From the NCBI RefSeq assembly GCF_900111835.1, contig NZ_FOJP01000011.1:62001-126000 (forward strand): a stretch of 64,000 bases of DNA. The letters are read 5' to 3'. Below, one piece after another: positions 27,685 through 37,807 of the stretch. The DNA is from Metapseudomonas otitidis. GTDB taxonomy: Bacteria > Pseudomonadota > Gammaproteobacteria > Pseudomonadales > Pseudomonadaceae. A program made the translations under genes and the position numbers. The notes below the pieces were generated by a model, which had not been told where the DNA came from, searched no databases, and saw nothing but the letters and a program-made list of their open reading frames with translations. Each line of letters starts with the position of its first letter. Within the stretch, counting starts at the first letter, position 1.

Positions 27685-29001
27685 TCAGCCGGCCTTGCGT
27701 CGGTCGTAGACGTGGCAGGCCTTGCCTTCGGAGCGCTTCAGCGAGAAGGGCGGGCGCAGCACCACCCGTGCGCTGATGCCGATGTAGGTCTTGATCAGCT
27801 TGCCCAGCTCGCTGCACAGGGCCAGCTCCTGGGCCGTGTTGGCCGGCTCCTGGCCCGGGCGCGGCTCGACGTGGATCTCGATGCCGTCGAGGTTGCCGTC
27901 GCGGTAGAGGTGGATCTCGTAGTTCTCCGACAGGGCGCGCACCTTCAGCACCAGCTCCTCCACCTGGGTGGGGAACACGTTCACGCCGCGGATGATCAGC
28001 ATGTCGTCGCTGCGCCCGGTGATCTTGTCCATGCGCCGCATCGGCCGCGCGGTGCCGGGCAGCAGGCGGGTGAGGTCGCGGGTGCGGTAGCGGATCATCG
28101 GCAGCGCCTCCTTGGACAGGGAGGTGAACACCAGCTCGCCGTACTCGCCGTCCGGCAGCACCTGGCCGGTCACCGGGTCGATGATCTCGGGGTAGAAGTG
28201 GTCCTCCCAGATGGTCGGGCCGTCCTTGGTCTCGGCGCATTCCATGGCCACGCCCGGGCCCATGATTTCCGAGAGGCCGTAGATGTCCAGCGCGGTGATG
28301 CCCATGCGCTCCTCGATGGCGCGGCGCAGCTCGGCCGTCCAGGGTTCGGCACCGAAGATGCCCAGGCGCAGGGGCAGGTCGTGGGGGTCGATGCCCTGGC
28401 GTTCGATCTCGTCCGCCAGGTTCAGCATGTAGGACGGGGTGACCATGATGATGTCGGGCTGGAAGTCGCGGATCAGCTGCACCTGCTTCTCGGTCTGGCC
28501 GCCGGACATGGGGATCACCGTGCAGCCCAGGCGCTCGGCGCCGTAGTGGGCGCCCAGGCCGCCGGTGAACAGGCCGTAGCCGTAGGACACGTGCACCTTG
28601 TCGCCCTTGCGCCCCCCGGCGGCGCGGATGGAGCGCGCCACCACGCCGGCCCAGGTGTCGATGTCGTTGCGGGTGTAGCCCACCACCGTCGGCTTGCCGG
28701 TGGTGCCGCTGGAGGCGTGCAGGCGCACCACCTCGCTCTGGGGCACGGCGAACATGCCGTAGGGGTAGTTGTCGCGCAGGTCGTTCTTGCCGGTGAAGGG
28801 GAAGCGCGCCAGGTCCTCCAGGGACTGCAGGTCGTCCGGGTGCACGCCCGCCTCGTCGAAGCGGCGGCGGTAAAGCGGGACGTTGTCGTAGGCGTGCTTC
28901 AGGCTCCAGCGCAGGCGATCCAGCTGGTGCTGGCGCAGTTCGTCGACGCTGGCGGTTTCCATGGGATCGAGCAAGGCGGTGGAGGCGATCGTGTTCATCA
29001 T
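27685..29001 (-). CDS. paaK: Phenylacetate-CoA ligase PaaK
   Basis: PaaK activates phenylacetate with ATP and CoA, the first step of the pathway. The 438-residue adenylate-forming enzyme has the P-loop-like SSGTTGKPTV (97-106), the YGLSE(I) motif and a C-terminal domain with DDMLIIRGVNVFPTQVEE. It is the last gene of the paaFGHIJK part of the cluster. Two ATGs (29001, 28998) are equally plausible. In other pseudomonads paaA follows; here the T6SS region intervenes. Confidence 0.96.
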   Translation of the reverse strand: MMNTIASTALLDPMETASVDELRQHQLDRLRWSLKHAYDNVPLYRRRFDEAGVHPDDLQSLEDLARFPFTGKNDLRDNYPYGMFAVPQSEVVRLHASSGTTGKPTVVGYTRNDIDTWAGVVARSIRAAGGRKGDKVHVSYGYGLFTGGLGAHYGAERLGCTVIPMSGGQTEKQVQLIRDFQPDIIMVTPSYMLNLADEIERQGIDPHDLPLRLGIFGAEPWTAELRRAIEERMGITALDIYGLSEIMGPGVAMECAETKDGPTIWEDHFYPEIIDPVTGQVLPDGEYGELVFTSLSKEALPMIRYRTRDLTRLLPGTARPMRRMDKITGRSDDMLIIRGVNVFPTQVEELVLKVRALSENYEIHLYRDGNLDGIEIHVEPRPGQEPANTAQELALCSELGKLIKTYIGISARVVLRPPFSLKRSEGKACHVYDRRKAG

Positions 29002-29102
29002 GGGTCACTCGAATTGTTGTTGTAGTCGACAGCCGGTGAGGGGCTGCGAGTGCAGGCGAGCAGCATACTCCGCGCTGTTCGCCCGGGCTCGGGCGTAGCG
29101 TT

Positions 29103-30315
<1,213 letters not shown>

Positions 30316-30323
<8 letters not shown>

Positions 30324-30765
30324 CAGGGGTCTCCTGCGCGAGCACCGTGCCGCGCACTTTGTAGGATTTGCCGTGGAACAGGGCGATCAGCTGCCCGTTC
30401 TGGTTCTCGATGCGCACGTCGTAGTTGCCGGTGCGCCCGCTGCGGCTCTGCTCGCTGGCCTGGGCGGTGAGGGTGTCGCCCAGGCGCGCCGGGGCCACGT
30501 AGTCGATGCTGCAGCCGATGGCCACGGTGGCTTCGTTGTAGCTGTTGCAGGCGAAGGCGAAGGCCGAATCGGCCAGGGCGAAGAGGTAGCCGCCGTGGCA
30601 GGTGCCGTGGCCCTGGACCATGTCGGCGCGCACGGTCATGCCCATCTGCGCCCGCCCGGGTGCGACGGAGAGCAGGCGCATGCCCATGGCCTGGCTGGCG
30701 GTGTCGCGCTCGAACAGGGCGCTGCCGCAGGCCTCGGCCAGGGACAGGGCTTCATGGTTGGTCAT
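30316..30765 (-). CDS. paaI: Hydroxyphenylacetyl-CoA thioesterase PaaI
   Basis: This 149-residue hotdog-fold thioesterase hydrolyses aberrant CoA thioesters that would trap CoA in the pathway. The motif [23 protein letters not shown] holds the HGG turn and the catalytic Asp in LADSAFA. The ATG at 30765 yields the normal start and overlaps paaH by 14 bases. The ATG shares a run with GGAGG of the upstream gene end. Confidence 0.94.
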
Positions 30766-32275
30766 GGAAGGTCCTCCCTTCGGCGACGTGGCGGCGCAGC
30801 AGCAGCGACGGGCGATAGCGCGCCTCGCCGTAGGCCGTCTGCAGGTTGTCCAGGGTGCGCAGCAGCGCCGCCAGGCCGATGGCGTCGGCCCAGGCCAGCG
30901 GGCCCTTGGGGTAGTTGACGCCGGCGCGCATGGCCAGGTCGATGTCCGCCGCCGAGCCGACGCCCTGCAGCACCGCATCGGCGCCTTCGTTGGCCAGCAT
31001 GGCGACGGTGCGCAGCACGGCCAGGCCGGGGATGTCGGCCAACGGCGTGGCGGTGATGCCGGCGCGCTGCAGCAGTGCCACGGCCTGGTCGCGGGCGAGG
31101 GCGGAGGTGCCGGCGGCCCAGGTGATGCCCAGGCGGCTGGCCTCGGCGTAGTCCAGCGCCAGGTCCAGCAGCACCAGGTTGGCCAGGCCGTCCTCGCGGG
31201 CGCGCTGGCTGGCCAGGCGGCCGTCGGAGAGGGCCAGCACGGCATCGCCGACCCGCAGCAGGCCGGCGCCGTCGCGGCGGGTCACCGCCAGGCCGGCGGC
31301 CTGCAGGCGCGCCACCAGCGGCTCGGCCACGCCCAGGTGGCCTTCCACCACGCAGCCGTCCACGGTCTGCTCGCTGGAGAGCGCGGCGGGCGTCGGGCGC
31401 TGGGCGCCTTTGGTGTAGTCGTAGAAGCCACGGCCGCTCTTGCGCCCGAGGCGGCCGGCGTCCACCAGCTCCTTCTGGATCAGCGAGGGCTGGAAGCGGA
31501 AGTCACCGTAGTAGGCGTCGAACACCGAGCAGGTGACGGCGTAGTTGACGTCGTGGCCGATCAGGTCGGTGAGTTCGAAGGCACCCATGCGGAAGCCGCC
31601 GGCCTCGCGCATCAGGGCGTCGAGGGTGGCGCAGTCGGCGGCACCCTCCTGCAGCAGGCGCAGGCTTTCCGCATAGAAGGGCCGGGCCACGCGGTTGACG
31701 ATGAAGCCGGGGGTGGAGCGGGTGTGCACCGGCTGCTTGCCCCAGGCACGCGCGGTGGCGTACAGGGCGTCGGCCAGGGCCGGGTCGCTGGCCAGGCCCG
31801 AGACGACTTCCACCAGGGCCATCAGCGGTGCCGGGTTGAAGAAGTGCAGGCCGATCACCCGTCCCGGGTGGGCGAGCCCGGCGGCCAGGGCGGTGATGGA
31901 CAGCGAGGAGGTGTTGCTGGCGAGGATGCAGGTGGGGCTGCACAGCGCCTCCAGCTGCTGCAGCAGGGCGCGCTTGATCTCCAGGTTCTCGACGATGGCT
32001 TCGATCACCAGGCGTGCGTCGGCCAGGGCTTCCAGCGTCTCCGCCGGTTGCAGGCGGGCGACGATGGCCTGGCGCTCGGCGGCATCCAGCTTGCCTTTCT
32101 CCACCAGGCGGCCGAGCTGGCGGTCGATGCCGTCCACGGCCTGGGCGGCGGCGCCGGGTCGGTTGTCGTAGAGCCGGACCGGGTGGCCGGCCTGGGCCGC
32201 CACCTGGGCGATGCCGGCGCCCATGGCACCGGCGCCGATCACGGCGACGAGGGACGTTTGGGGCAGGGCGGGCAT
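30752..32275 (-). CDS. paaH: 3-hydroxyadipyl-CoA dehydrogenase PaaH
   Basis: The 507-residue NAD-dependent dehydrogenase oxidises 3-hydroxyadipyl-CoA. The N-terminal Rossmann motif is VAVIGAGAMGAGIAQ (10-24); the catalytic region SNTSSLSITALA and H in GLHFFNPAPLM follow, and two HCDH C-terminal domains complete it. The length agrees with Pseudomonas PaaH/PaaC proteins. It lies 4 bases downstream of paaG and overlaps paaI. Confidence 0.95.
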   Translation of the reverse strand: MPALPQTSLVAVIGAGAMGAGIAQVAAQAGHPVRLYDNRPGAAAQAVDGIDRQLGRLVEKGKLDAAERQAIVARLQPAETLEALADARLVIEAIVENLEIKRALLQQLEALCSPTCILASNTSSLSITALAAGLAHPGRVIGLHFFNPAPLMALVEVVSGLASDPALADALYATARAWGKQPVHTRSTPGFIVNRVARPFYAESLRLLQEGAADCATLDALMREAGGFRMGAFELTDLIGHDVNYAVTCSVFDAYYGDFRFQPSLIQKELVDAGRLGRKSGRGFYDYTKGAQRPTPAALSSEQTVDGCVVEGHLGVAEPLVARLQAAGLAVTRRDGAGLLRVGDAVLALSDGRLASQRAREDGLANLVLLDLALDYAEASRLGITWAAGTSALARDQAVALLQRAGITATPLADIPGLAVLRTVAMLANEGADAVLQGVGSAADIDLAMRAGVNYPKGPLAWADAIGLAALLRTLDNLQTAYGEARYRPSLLLRRHVAEGRTFHDQP

Positions 32276-32279
32276 GGGC

Positions 32280-33071
32280 TCAGCGTCCTTTGAAGACCGG
32301 GGTGCGTTTGGTCATGAAGGCGCTGACGCCTTCGCGGTAGTCCTCGCTGCGGCCGGCCAGGCGCTGCAGGTCGCGCTCCAGTTCCAGCTGCTGGTCGAAG
32401 CTGTTGTCCAGGCTGGCATTGAGGCTGCGCTTGATCAGCGCCAGGCCGTAGGTCGGCTGGGTGGCCAGGTGGCGGGCGAGCTTGAGGGCCTCGTCACGCA
32501 GGGCGGCATCGTCCACCACGCGGTGGATCAGCCCCCACTGCTCGGCCTGCTCGGCGCTCAGGCGCTCGCCCAGCAGGGCCAGGGCCTTGGCGCGGGCCAT
32601 GCCCACCAGGCGCGGCAGGGTCCAGGTGCCGCCGGAATCGGGGATCAGGCCGATCTTGCAGAAGGCCTGGATGAAGCTGGCGGAGCGGGCGGCCAGGACC
32701 AGGTCGCACGCCAGGGGGATGTTGGCCCCGGCCCCGGCGGCGACGCCGTTGACGGCGCAGACCACCGGCATGGGCAGGTCGCGCAGGGTGCGGATCAGCG
32801 GGTTGTAGAACTGCTCGATGGAGGCCCCCAGGTCCGGCGCCTCGCTGCCGGGGGCGACGTTGCGGTCGGCCAGGTCCTGGCCGGCGCAGAAGCCACGGCC
32901 TTCGCCGGTCAGCAGCAGCACGCGCACCGCCGGGTCCTGGCGCACCTGCTTGAGGGCCTCGCGGACCTCGCCGTGCATCTGGGCGTTGAAGCTGTTGAGC
33001 TGCTCGGGTCGGTTGAGGCTGAGGGTGGCGACACCCGCCTCGATGGAAAAGAGGATGTGTTCGAAGGTCAT
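32280..33071 (-). CDS. paaG: Ring 1,2-epoxyphenylacetyl-CoA isomerase PaaG
   Basis: PaaG (263 residues, crotonase family) converts the epoxide to the oxepin and later shifts a double bond. Oxyanion-hole segments are GRGFCAGQDLADR and NGVAAGAGANIPLACD, followed by IGLIPDSGGTW with the catalytic Asp. It is second in paaFGHIJK, 41 bases after paaF. The start is ATG at 33071. Confidence 0.95.
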   Translation of the reverse strand: MTFEHILFSIEAGVATLSLNRPEQLNSFNAQMHGEVREALKQVRQDPAVRVLLLTGEGRGFCAGQDLADRNVAPGSEAPDLGASIEQFYNPLIRTLRDLPMPVVCAVNGVAAGAGANIPLACDLVLAARSASFIQAFCKIGLIPDSGGTWTLPRLVGMARAKALALLGERLSAEQAEQWGLIHRVVDDAALRDEALKLARHLATQPTYGLALIKRSLNASLDNSFDQQLELERDLQRLAGRSEDYREGVSAFMTKRTPVFKGR

Positions 33072-33112
33072 GTCTCGGGCGCTCCAGGGCGGCGGGAGAG
33101 GGCGGCCAGCGA

Positions 33113-33886
33113 TTACTGGCCGGTGAAGTCGGGGCGGCGCTTTTCCTGGAAGGCACGGATGCCTTCGTCGCGGTCGCGGGTGCCGGCCAGCAGGGTGAAG
33201 GCGTGGCGCTCGAAGCGCAGGCCGCTGGCGAGGTCGGTGTCCTCGGCCTTGAGCACGGCCTCCTTGGCCAGGCGCACGGCCAGTGGCGCTTTCTGGGCGA
33301 TCAGCCGGGCGATGGCGAGGGCGCGCTCGACGGTGAACTCGGGTTGGGTCACCTCGCTGACCAGTCCGGCGCGCTGGGCGTGGCGGGCGTCGATGGCTTC
33401 GCCGGTGAGCACCATCTGCATGGCCAGGGACTTGCCCACGGCGCGCAGCAGGCGCTGGGTGCCGCCGGCGCCGGGCATGATCCCGAGGTTGATTTCCGGC
33501 TGGCCGAAGCGGGCGTCTTCACCGGCGATGAGGATGTCGGCGTGCATGGCCAGCTCGCAGCCACCGCCGAGGCAGAAGCCGTTGACGGCGGCCACCAGCG
33601 GTTTGCCGAAGCGTGCGATGCGTTGCCAGTGGGCCTGGCGCGGGTCGTTGAGGATGCCCACCAGGTCGCGCTCGGCCATCTCCTGGATGTCGGCACCGGC
33701 GGCGAAGGCCCTGCGGCTGCCGGTGATCACCACTGCGCGGGTGTCGGCGTCCTGCTCGGCCAGGTCCAGCTCGGCAGCCAGTTCGCCGAGCAGCTCGGTG
33801 TTCAGCGCATTCAGCGCCTCGGGGCGCTGCAGGGTGATCAGGCGGACACCCAGTTCGGGCGGCAGGACAGCAAGGGTACGAGGCAT
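33113..33886 (-). CDS. paaF: 2,3-dehydroadipyl-CoA hydratase PaaF
   Basis: The 257-residue enoyl-CoA hydratase has AFAAGADIQEM and NGFCLGGGCELAMHADI oxyanion-hole motifs and the two catalytic glutamates in GQPEINLGIMPGAGGTQRL. The ATG at 33886 gives MPRTLAVLPPELG, the family start and length; in-frame sequence upstream covers the promoter. It is the first gene of the paaFGHIJK operon. Confidence 0.94.
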   Translation of the reverse strand: MPRTLAVLPPELGVRLITLQRPEALNALNTELLGELAAELDLAEQDADTRAVVITGSRRAFAAGADIQEMAERDLVGILNDPRQAHWQRIARFGKPLVAAVNGFCLGGGCELAMHADILIAGEDARFGQPEINLGIMPGAGGTQRLLRAVGKSLAMQMVLTGEAIDARHAQRAGLVSEVTQPEFTVERALAIARLIAQKAPLAVRLAKEAVLKAEDTDLASGLRFERHAFTLLAGTRDRDEGIRAFQEKRRPDFTGQ

Positions 33887-33990
33887 GACGAACGTCCTCT
33901 GGTGCACGCGCGGCTCAGGCATGCCGCTCTTGTTGGTGAGATGGCGTGTGACCCGGGCGTTCGCGACGGGTCGCCATCCGTTGTGGCGGC

Positions 33991-34018
33991 AGTATAGGCA
34001 TAAAGCGATACAAAACAA
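33991..34018 (-). promoter_or_regulatory. paaF promoter with operator-like GTATCGC in the spacer
   Basis: On the minus strand TTGTTT (34018-34013) and TATACT (33996-33991) are spaced by 16 bases and read toward paaF. The spacer holds TGTATCGC (GCGATACA on the plus strand at 34005-34012), the same word seen upstream of paaA. A repressor bound there would block RNA polymerase; PaaX is the obvious candidate. Promoter activity is inferred. Confidence 0.5.
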
Positions 34019-34156
34019 CAAATCAAAAAATAGAAAATGTGTCTTAAAAGATCGCGATTTGGTGGTTGTGAAGGGCCTGCTACAGGGCTTATCGGCCTTT
34101 ATTTAGCGTTGAGTGGCTGATTGGTCATGATTCCGGTGCTTTTTTGAAGGTGTTTC

Positions 34157-34170
34157 CATGTGATACAAGA
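34157..34170. promoter_or_regulatory. ATGTGATACAAGAG, candidate PaaX operator before paaY
   Basis: This word lies 53 bases upstream of the paaY ATG and repeats the TGATAC core of the paaA and paaF promoter regions. It resembles the TGATTC-type core I recall for E. coli PaaX sites. Assignment is by recurrence and placement only. Confidence 0.4.
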
Positions 34171-34222
34171 GCTGCGTATTTTTGAATCGAATAAGGCTTG
34201 AGCCTGAGAAGGAGAAACGCCC

Positions 34223-34819
34223 ATGGCCTGCTACAGCCTGGATGGACTGGTTCCGGTGGTGCACCCCACTGCCTATGTGCACCCGAGCGCGGTGCTGATC
34301 GGTGACGTGATCATCGGCCCGCACTGCTACGTCGGCCCGCTGGCCAGCCTGCGCGGCGATTTCGGGCGCATCGTTCTGGAGGAGGGCGCCAACATCCAGG
34401 ACACCTGCGTGATGCACGGCTTTCCCGGCAGCGACACGGTGGTGGCACGCAACGGCCACATCGGCCACGGTGCGGTGTTGCACGGCTGCCAGATCGGCGA
34501 AGACGCCTTGGTGGGCATGAACGCGGTGGTGATGGATGGCGCGCGCATCGGCGCGCGTTCCTTCGTTTCCGCCACGGCCTTCGTCAAGGCCGGCTTCACC
34601 TGCGAGGCGCAGTCCCTGGTGATGGGCTCTCCGGCGCAGGTGCGCCGTGTGCTGAGCGATGACGAGGTGGCCTGGAAGCAGGCCGGCACTCGCGAGTACC
34701 AGCGCCTGGCCCAGCGCTGCCTGGCGGCGCTCGAGCCTTGCGAGCCGCTGGCCGAGGTGGAGCCCGGCCGGCCGCGTATGAGCGACCCGGGTCTGCGGCC
34801 CAAGGGCGAGGCACGCTGA
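34223..34819 (+). CDS. paaY: PaaY, gamma-carbonic-anhydrase-fold thioesterase
   Basis: The 198-residue left-handed beta-helix protein has hexapeptide repeats ([20 protein letters not shown] and onward) and three zinc-binding histidines in MHGF, GHIGHG and nearby. PaaY hydrolyses stalled CoA adducts and supports efficient phenylacetate use. AAGGAG precedes the ATG. It is divergent from paaF and followed by paaX. Confidence 0.95.
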   Translation: MACYSLDGLVPVVHPTAYVHPSAVLIGDVIIGPHCYVGPLASLRGDFGRIVLEEGANIQDTCVMHGFPGSDTVVARNGHIGHGAVLHGCQIGEDALVGMNAVVMDGARIGARSFVSATAFVKAGFTCEAQSLVMGSPAQVRRVLSDDEVAWKQAGTREYQRLAQRCLAALEPCEPLAEVEPGRPRMSDPGLRPKGEAR

Positions 34820-34901
34820 TGGGTTCGGTCTGTGGCTTCCTAACGCCTGTGGCCCCATCGTGAAGCGTGCGGGTATAGTCGGCATCCCTTCACGACCCCG
34901 T

Positions 34902-35831
34902 ATGCCCATGACCTCCCTCGCGCCCCTGGACCAGCTCATCACCCGCTTCCAGCAGCAGACCCCCATTCGCGCCAGCTCGCTGATCATGACCCTCTACGGG
35001 GATGCCATCGAACCTCACGGCGGCACCGTTTGGCTGGGCAGCCTGATCCAGATGCTGGAGCCCATCGGCATCAACGAGCGGCTGATCCGCACCTCGATCT
35101 TCCGCCTCACCAAGGACGGCTGGCTGAGTGCCGAGAAGGTCGGGCGGCGCAGCTACTACAGCCTCACCGGCACGGGTCGTCGGCGTTTCGAGAAGGCCTT
35201 CAAGCGCGTCTACAGCTCCGGCATCCCGGCCTGGGATGGCTCCTGGCACCTGGTGGTGCTGTCGCAGCTGCCCCAGGAGAAGCGCAAGCAGGTGCGCGAG
35301 GAGCTGGAGTGGCAGGGCTTCGGTGCCATCGCGCCGACTGTGCTGGCCAACCCCCGCTGCGACCGCGTGGACCTCACCACCACCCTGCAGGAACTGGACG
35401 CCCTGGAGGACAGCATCGTCTTCGAGACCAGTGCCCAGAATGTGCTGGCCTCCAAGGCCCTGCGCATGCAGGTGCGCGAGAGCTGGCGGCTGGACGAACT
35501 GGGCGAGCACTACCGCGAGTTCATCCAGCTGTTCCGCCCGCTCTGGCAGGCCCTGCGCGAGCAGGAAAGCCTGGACCCGGAGGACTGCCTGCTGGCCCGC
35601 ACGCTGCTGATACACGAATACCGCCGCCTGCTGCTGCGCGACCCGCAACTGCCGGACGAGCTGCTGCCCAGCGACTGGGAAGGCCGCTCGGCCCGCCAGC
35701 TGTGCCGCAACATCTACCGCCTGATCTACGCCAAGGCCGAGGAATGGCTGAACGCCAACCTGGAAACCGCCGACGGCCCGCTGCCCGACGCCAGCGAGGG
35801 CTTCTACCGGCGCTTTGGCGGTCTGCGCTAG
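34902..35831 (+). CDS. paaX: Phenylacetyl-CoA-responsive repressor PaaX
   Basis: PaaX (309 residues) is a GntR-related winged-helix repressor released by phenylacetyl-CoA. The N-terminal LITRFQQQTPIRASSLIMTLYGDAIEPHGGTVWLGSLI is the conserved DNA-binding region, and a PaaX C-terminal domain follows. ATG at 34902 is favoured, with 34908 also possible; a GTG at 34860 would add an unsupported extension. TATAGT at 34873-34878 may be its -10. It lies 82 bases after paaY, and probably controls paaF and paaA operons through the GATAC words. Confidence 0.94.
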   Translation: MPMTSLAPLDQLITRFQQQTPIRASSLIMTLYGDAIEPHGGTVWLGSLIQMLEPIGINERLIRTSIFRLTKDGWLSAEKVGRRSYYSLTGTGRRRFEKAFKRVYSSGIPAWDGSWHLVVLSQLPQEKRKQVREELEWQGFGAIAPTVLANPRCDRVDLTTTLQELDALEDSIVFETSAQNVLASKALRMQVRESWRLDELGEHYREFIQLFRPLWQALREQESLDPEDCLLARTLLIHEYRRLLLRDPQLPDELLPSDWEGRSARQLCRNIYRLIYAKAEEWLNANLETADGPLPDASEGFYRRFGGLR

Positions 35832-35875
35832 CACGCTGAACGAGGTGGGCGGGCCGGCCGCCTGCCCGGTCTTGT

Positions 35876-35899
35876 GCCGGCCCCTGCCTTGGGGCCGGC
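35876..35899. terminator. Stem-loop between convergent paaX and the aldehyde dehydrogenase gene
   Basis: GCCGGCCCC-TGCCTT-GGGGCCGGC is a perfect 9-6-9 inverted repeat in the 75-base gap between two convergent genes, close to the stop of the right-hand gene. A role as a bidirectional terminator is likely though no T-run follows. Confidence 0.55.
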
Positions 35900-35906
35900 G
35901 TTGCGC

Positions 35907-37400
35907 TTACAACCGCATCAGCACCGACTTGAGTTCGGTGTAGTGCTCGATGGCGGCTGCGCCCATCTCGCGGCCGAGCCCCGACATCTTGTAGCCGCCG
36001 AAGGGCAGGGCCGGGTCCAGTGCGCTGTGGCAGTTGACCCACACGGAGCCGGACTTGATGCGCGGGATCATCCTATGCACGGCGCCCAGGTCGTTGGACC
36101 AGATGCTGGCACCGAGGCCGTAGGGGTTGTCGTTGGCCAGGCGCACGGCTTCGTCGAGGTCGTCGAAGGGCATGGCCACCAGCACTGGACCGAAGATCTC
36201 TTCCTGCACCAGGCGGTGCTTCTGGTCGACGTCGGCGATCACCGTCGGCTTGACGAAATACCCCGGCCCGAAACCTTCGCCGCCGCAGACCACCGAGGCC
36301 CCCAGCTCGCGGCCGAGGTTGATGTAGCCGGTCACGCGGTCCTGCTGGCGGGCGGAGATCAGCGGGCCCATCTGCACGCTCGGGTCCAGCCCGTTGCCCA
36401 GCTTCATGCCGTTGGCGATGCCGGCGATGTCGGCCACCACGTTGTCGAAGTGCTTGCGCTGCACGTACAGGCGCGAGCCGGCGCAGCACACCTGGCCCTG
36501 GTTGAAGAAGATCGCCGTGGCGGCGCCGGCGGCGGCGTCCTGCAGGTTGGCGTCGGCCAGTACCAGGGTCGGCGACTTGCCACCCAGCTCCAGGGTGACG
36601 CGGGTCATGTTGTCCATGGCGGCTTTGCCGATCTGCTTGCCGACCTCGGTGGAGCCGGTGAAGGTCAGCTTGTCCACGCCCGGGTGGCGGGTGAGGGCGG
36701 CGCCGGCGTTCAGGCCGGTGCCGGTCACCACGTTGAACACCCCGGCGGGGTAGCCCGCCTCCAACACCAGTTCGGCCAGCTTGAGGGCGGTGACCGGCGT
36801 TTCGTCCGCTGGCTTGAGCACCACCGTGCAGCCAGTGGCCAGGGCCGGGCCGAGCTTCCAGCAGGCCAGCAGCAGGGGGAAGTTCCAGGCGACGATGGCG
36901 CCCACCACGCCGACGGCTTCGCGGCGGATGAAACCGTGGAACCGGTCGTCCGGCATCAGCGGCAGGGAGACGTCGACGCTGCTGCCTTCGATCTTGGTGG
37001 CCCAGCCGGCCATGTAGCGGAGGAAGTCGATGGCCAGCTGCACGTCCATCACCTGCGCCACCGCCGCGCTCTTGCCGTTGTTGAGGCATTCCAGCTCCGC
37101 CAGTTGCTGGGCGTCGCGCTGCATCAGGTCGGCCAGGCGCCACAGCAGGTTCTGCCGCTCGCGGGGGCGCATGCGGCTCCAGGCGGAGTCATCGAAAGCC
37201 TGGCGGGCGGCGCGCACGGCGCGGTCCACGTCGTCCGCGTCGGCCGAGGGCACGCGGCCGATGACGTCACCCGTGGCCGGGTTGCGGAAGTCCAGGGTGG
37301 CGCCGCTGGTGGCGTCCTGCCACTGGTCGCCGATGAGCATCTTCAGCGGGCGGTCGAGGAAGGCGCGGGTGGCCGGCAGGAGGGGCAGCTGGTCGGACAT
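35907..37400 (-). CDS. Phenylacetaldehyde dehydrogenase (FeaB/PeaE-like)
   Basis: The 497-residue NAD-dependent aldehyde dehydrogenase has Glu271 in LELGGKSP and the catalytic Cys305 in FFNQGQVCCAGSR. The stretch DVSLPLMPDDRFHGFIRREAVGVVGAIVAWNFP is typical of phenylacetaldehyde dehydrogenases. Context agrees: it faces the amine dehydrogenase operon and lies beside the phenylacetate genes, so it would oxidise phenylacetaldehyde to phenylacetate. Other aromatic aldehydes are possible substrates. Confidence 0.85.
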   Translation of the reverse strand: MSDQLPLLPATRAFLDRPLKMLIGDQWQDATSGATLDFRNPATGDVIGRVPSADADDVDRAVRAARQAFDDSAWSRMRPRERQNLLWRLADLMQRDAQQLAELECLNNGKSAAVAQVMDVQLAIDFLRYMAGWATKIEGSSVDVSLPLMPDDRFHGFIRREAVGVVGAIVAWNFPLLLACWKLGPALATGCTVVLKPADETPVTALKLAELVLEAGYPAGVFNVVTGTGLNAGAALTRHPGVDKLTFTGSTEVGKQIGKAAMDNMTRVTLELGGKSPTLVLADANLQDAAAGAATAIFFNQGQVCCAGSRLYVQRKHFDNVVADIAGIANGMKLGNGLDPSVQMGPLISARQQDRVTGYINLGRELGASVVCGGEGFGPGYFVKPTVIADVDQKHRLVQEEIFGPVLVAMPFDDLDEAVRLANDNPYGLGASIWSNDLGAVHRMIPRIKSGSVWVNCHSALDPALPFGGYKMSGLGREMGAAAIEHYTELKSVLMRL

Positions 37401-37807
37401 GGGTTCGCTCTCTTGTTGTCAGGGAAGGAGGTGAACCGCCATGGGGCAACCGCCATGCCAAGCTGCGCGCGAGGGCGCCAGGCGCCGTCTGCCGTGACCT
37501 GTGGCGCCGATGAGGTGGGCACCGGCGCGTTGGGGCTGTTGCACTTTGAGACGGCGTGAGACAACCCGTGCAACAGCCTCGCCCGCTGCGCTCGGGTGTC
37601 ACCGTGGCGGCGTCTCAGGCTGGAACAGCCTGTCTCGAAATTAGACGCGTGCGGTGTTTCGCCACAGCCCCTATGAAGCCGCGTTGCGCGCTCAAGGCAT
37701 TGATTCAGAAGGGTTTATCGGAAGTGGCACACATCCTGTATCGGCTGCGACAGTTGTGCCGCCCGGTTCGGCGCGACCCATAAGAACAAAACCGTGGAGG
37801 TCTGACC
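37401..37807. promoter_or_regulatory. Divergent promoter region between aldehyde dehydrogenase and qhpA
   Basis: This 407-base gap holds no gene I can support. It has a perfect 10-base inverted repeat, GCTGTTGCAC (37535-37544) and GTGCAACAGC (37568-37577), with TGAGAC direct repeats between the arms. A second dyad, CAGGCTG-GAA-CAGCCTG (37616-37632), is framed by TCTC words. These look like binding sites for a regulator of both genes, perhaps an aromatic-amine-sensing activator. GGAGG at 37796-37800 is the qhpA ribosome binding site. Confidence 0.5.

Noticed and set aside
37725-37740. TGGCAC word in the qhpA promoter as a sigma-54 -24 element
   Set aside because: The -12 position reads CTGTA with no GC at the required spacing.
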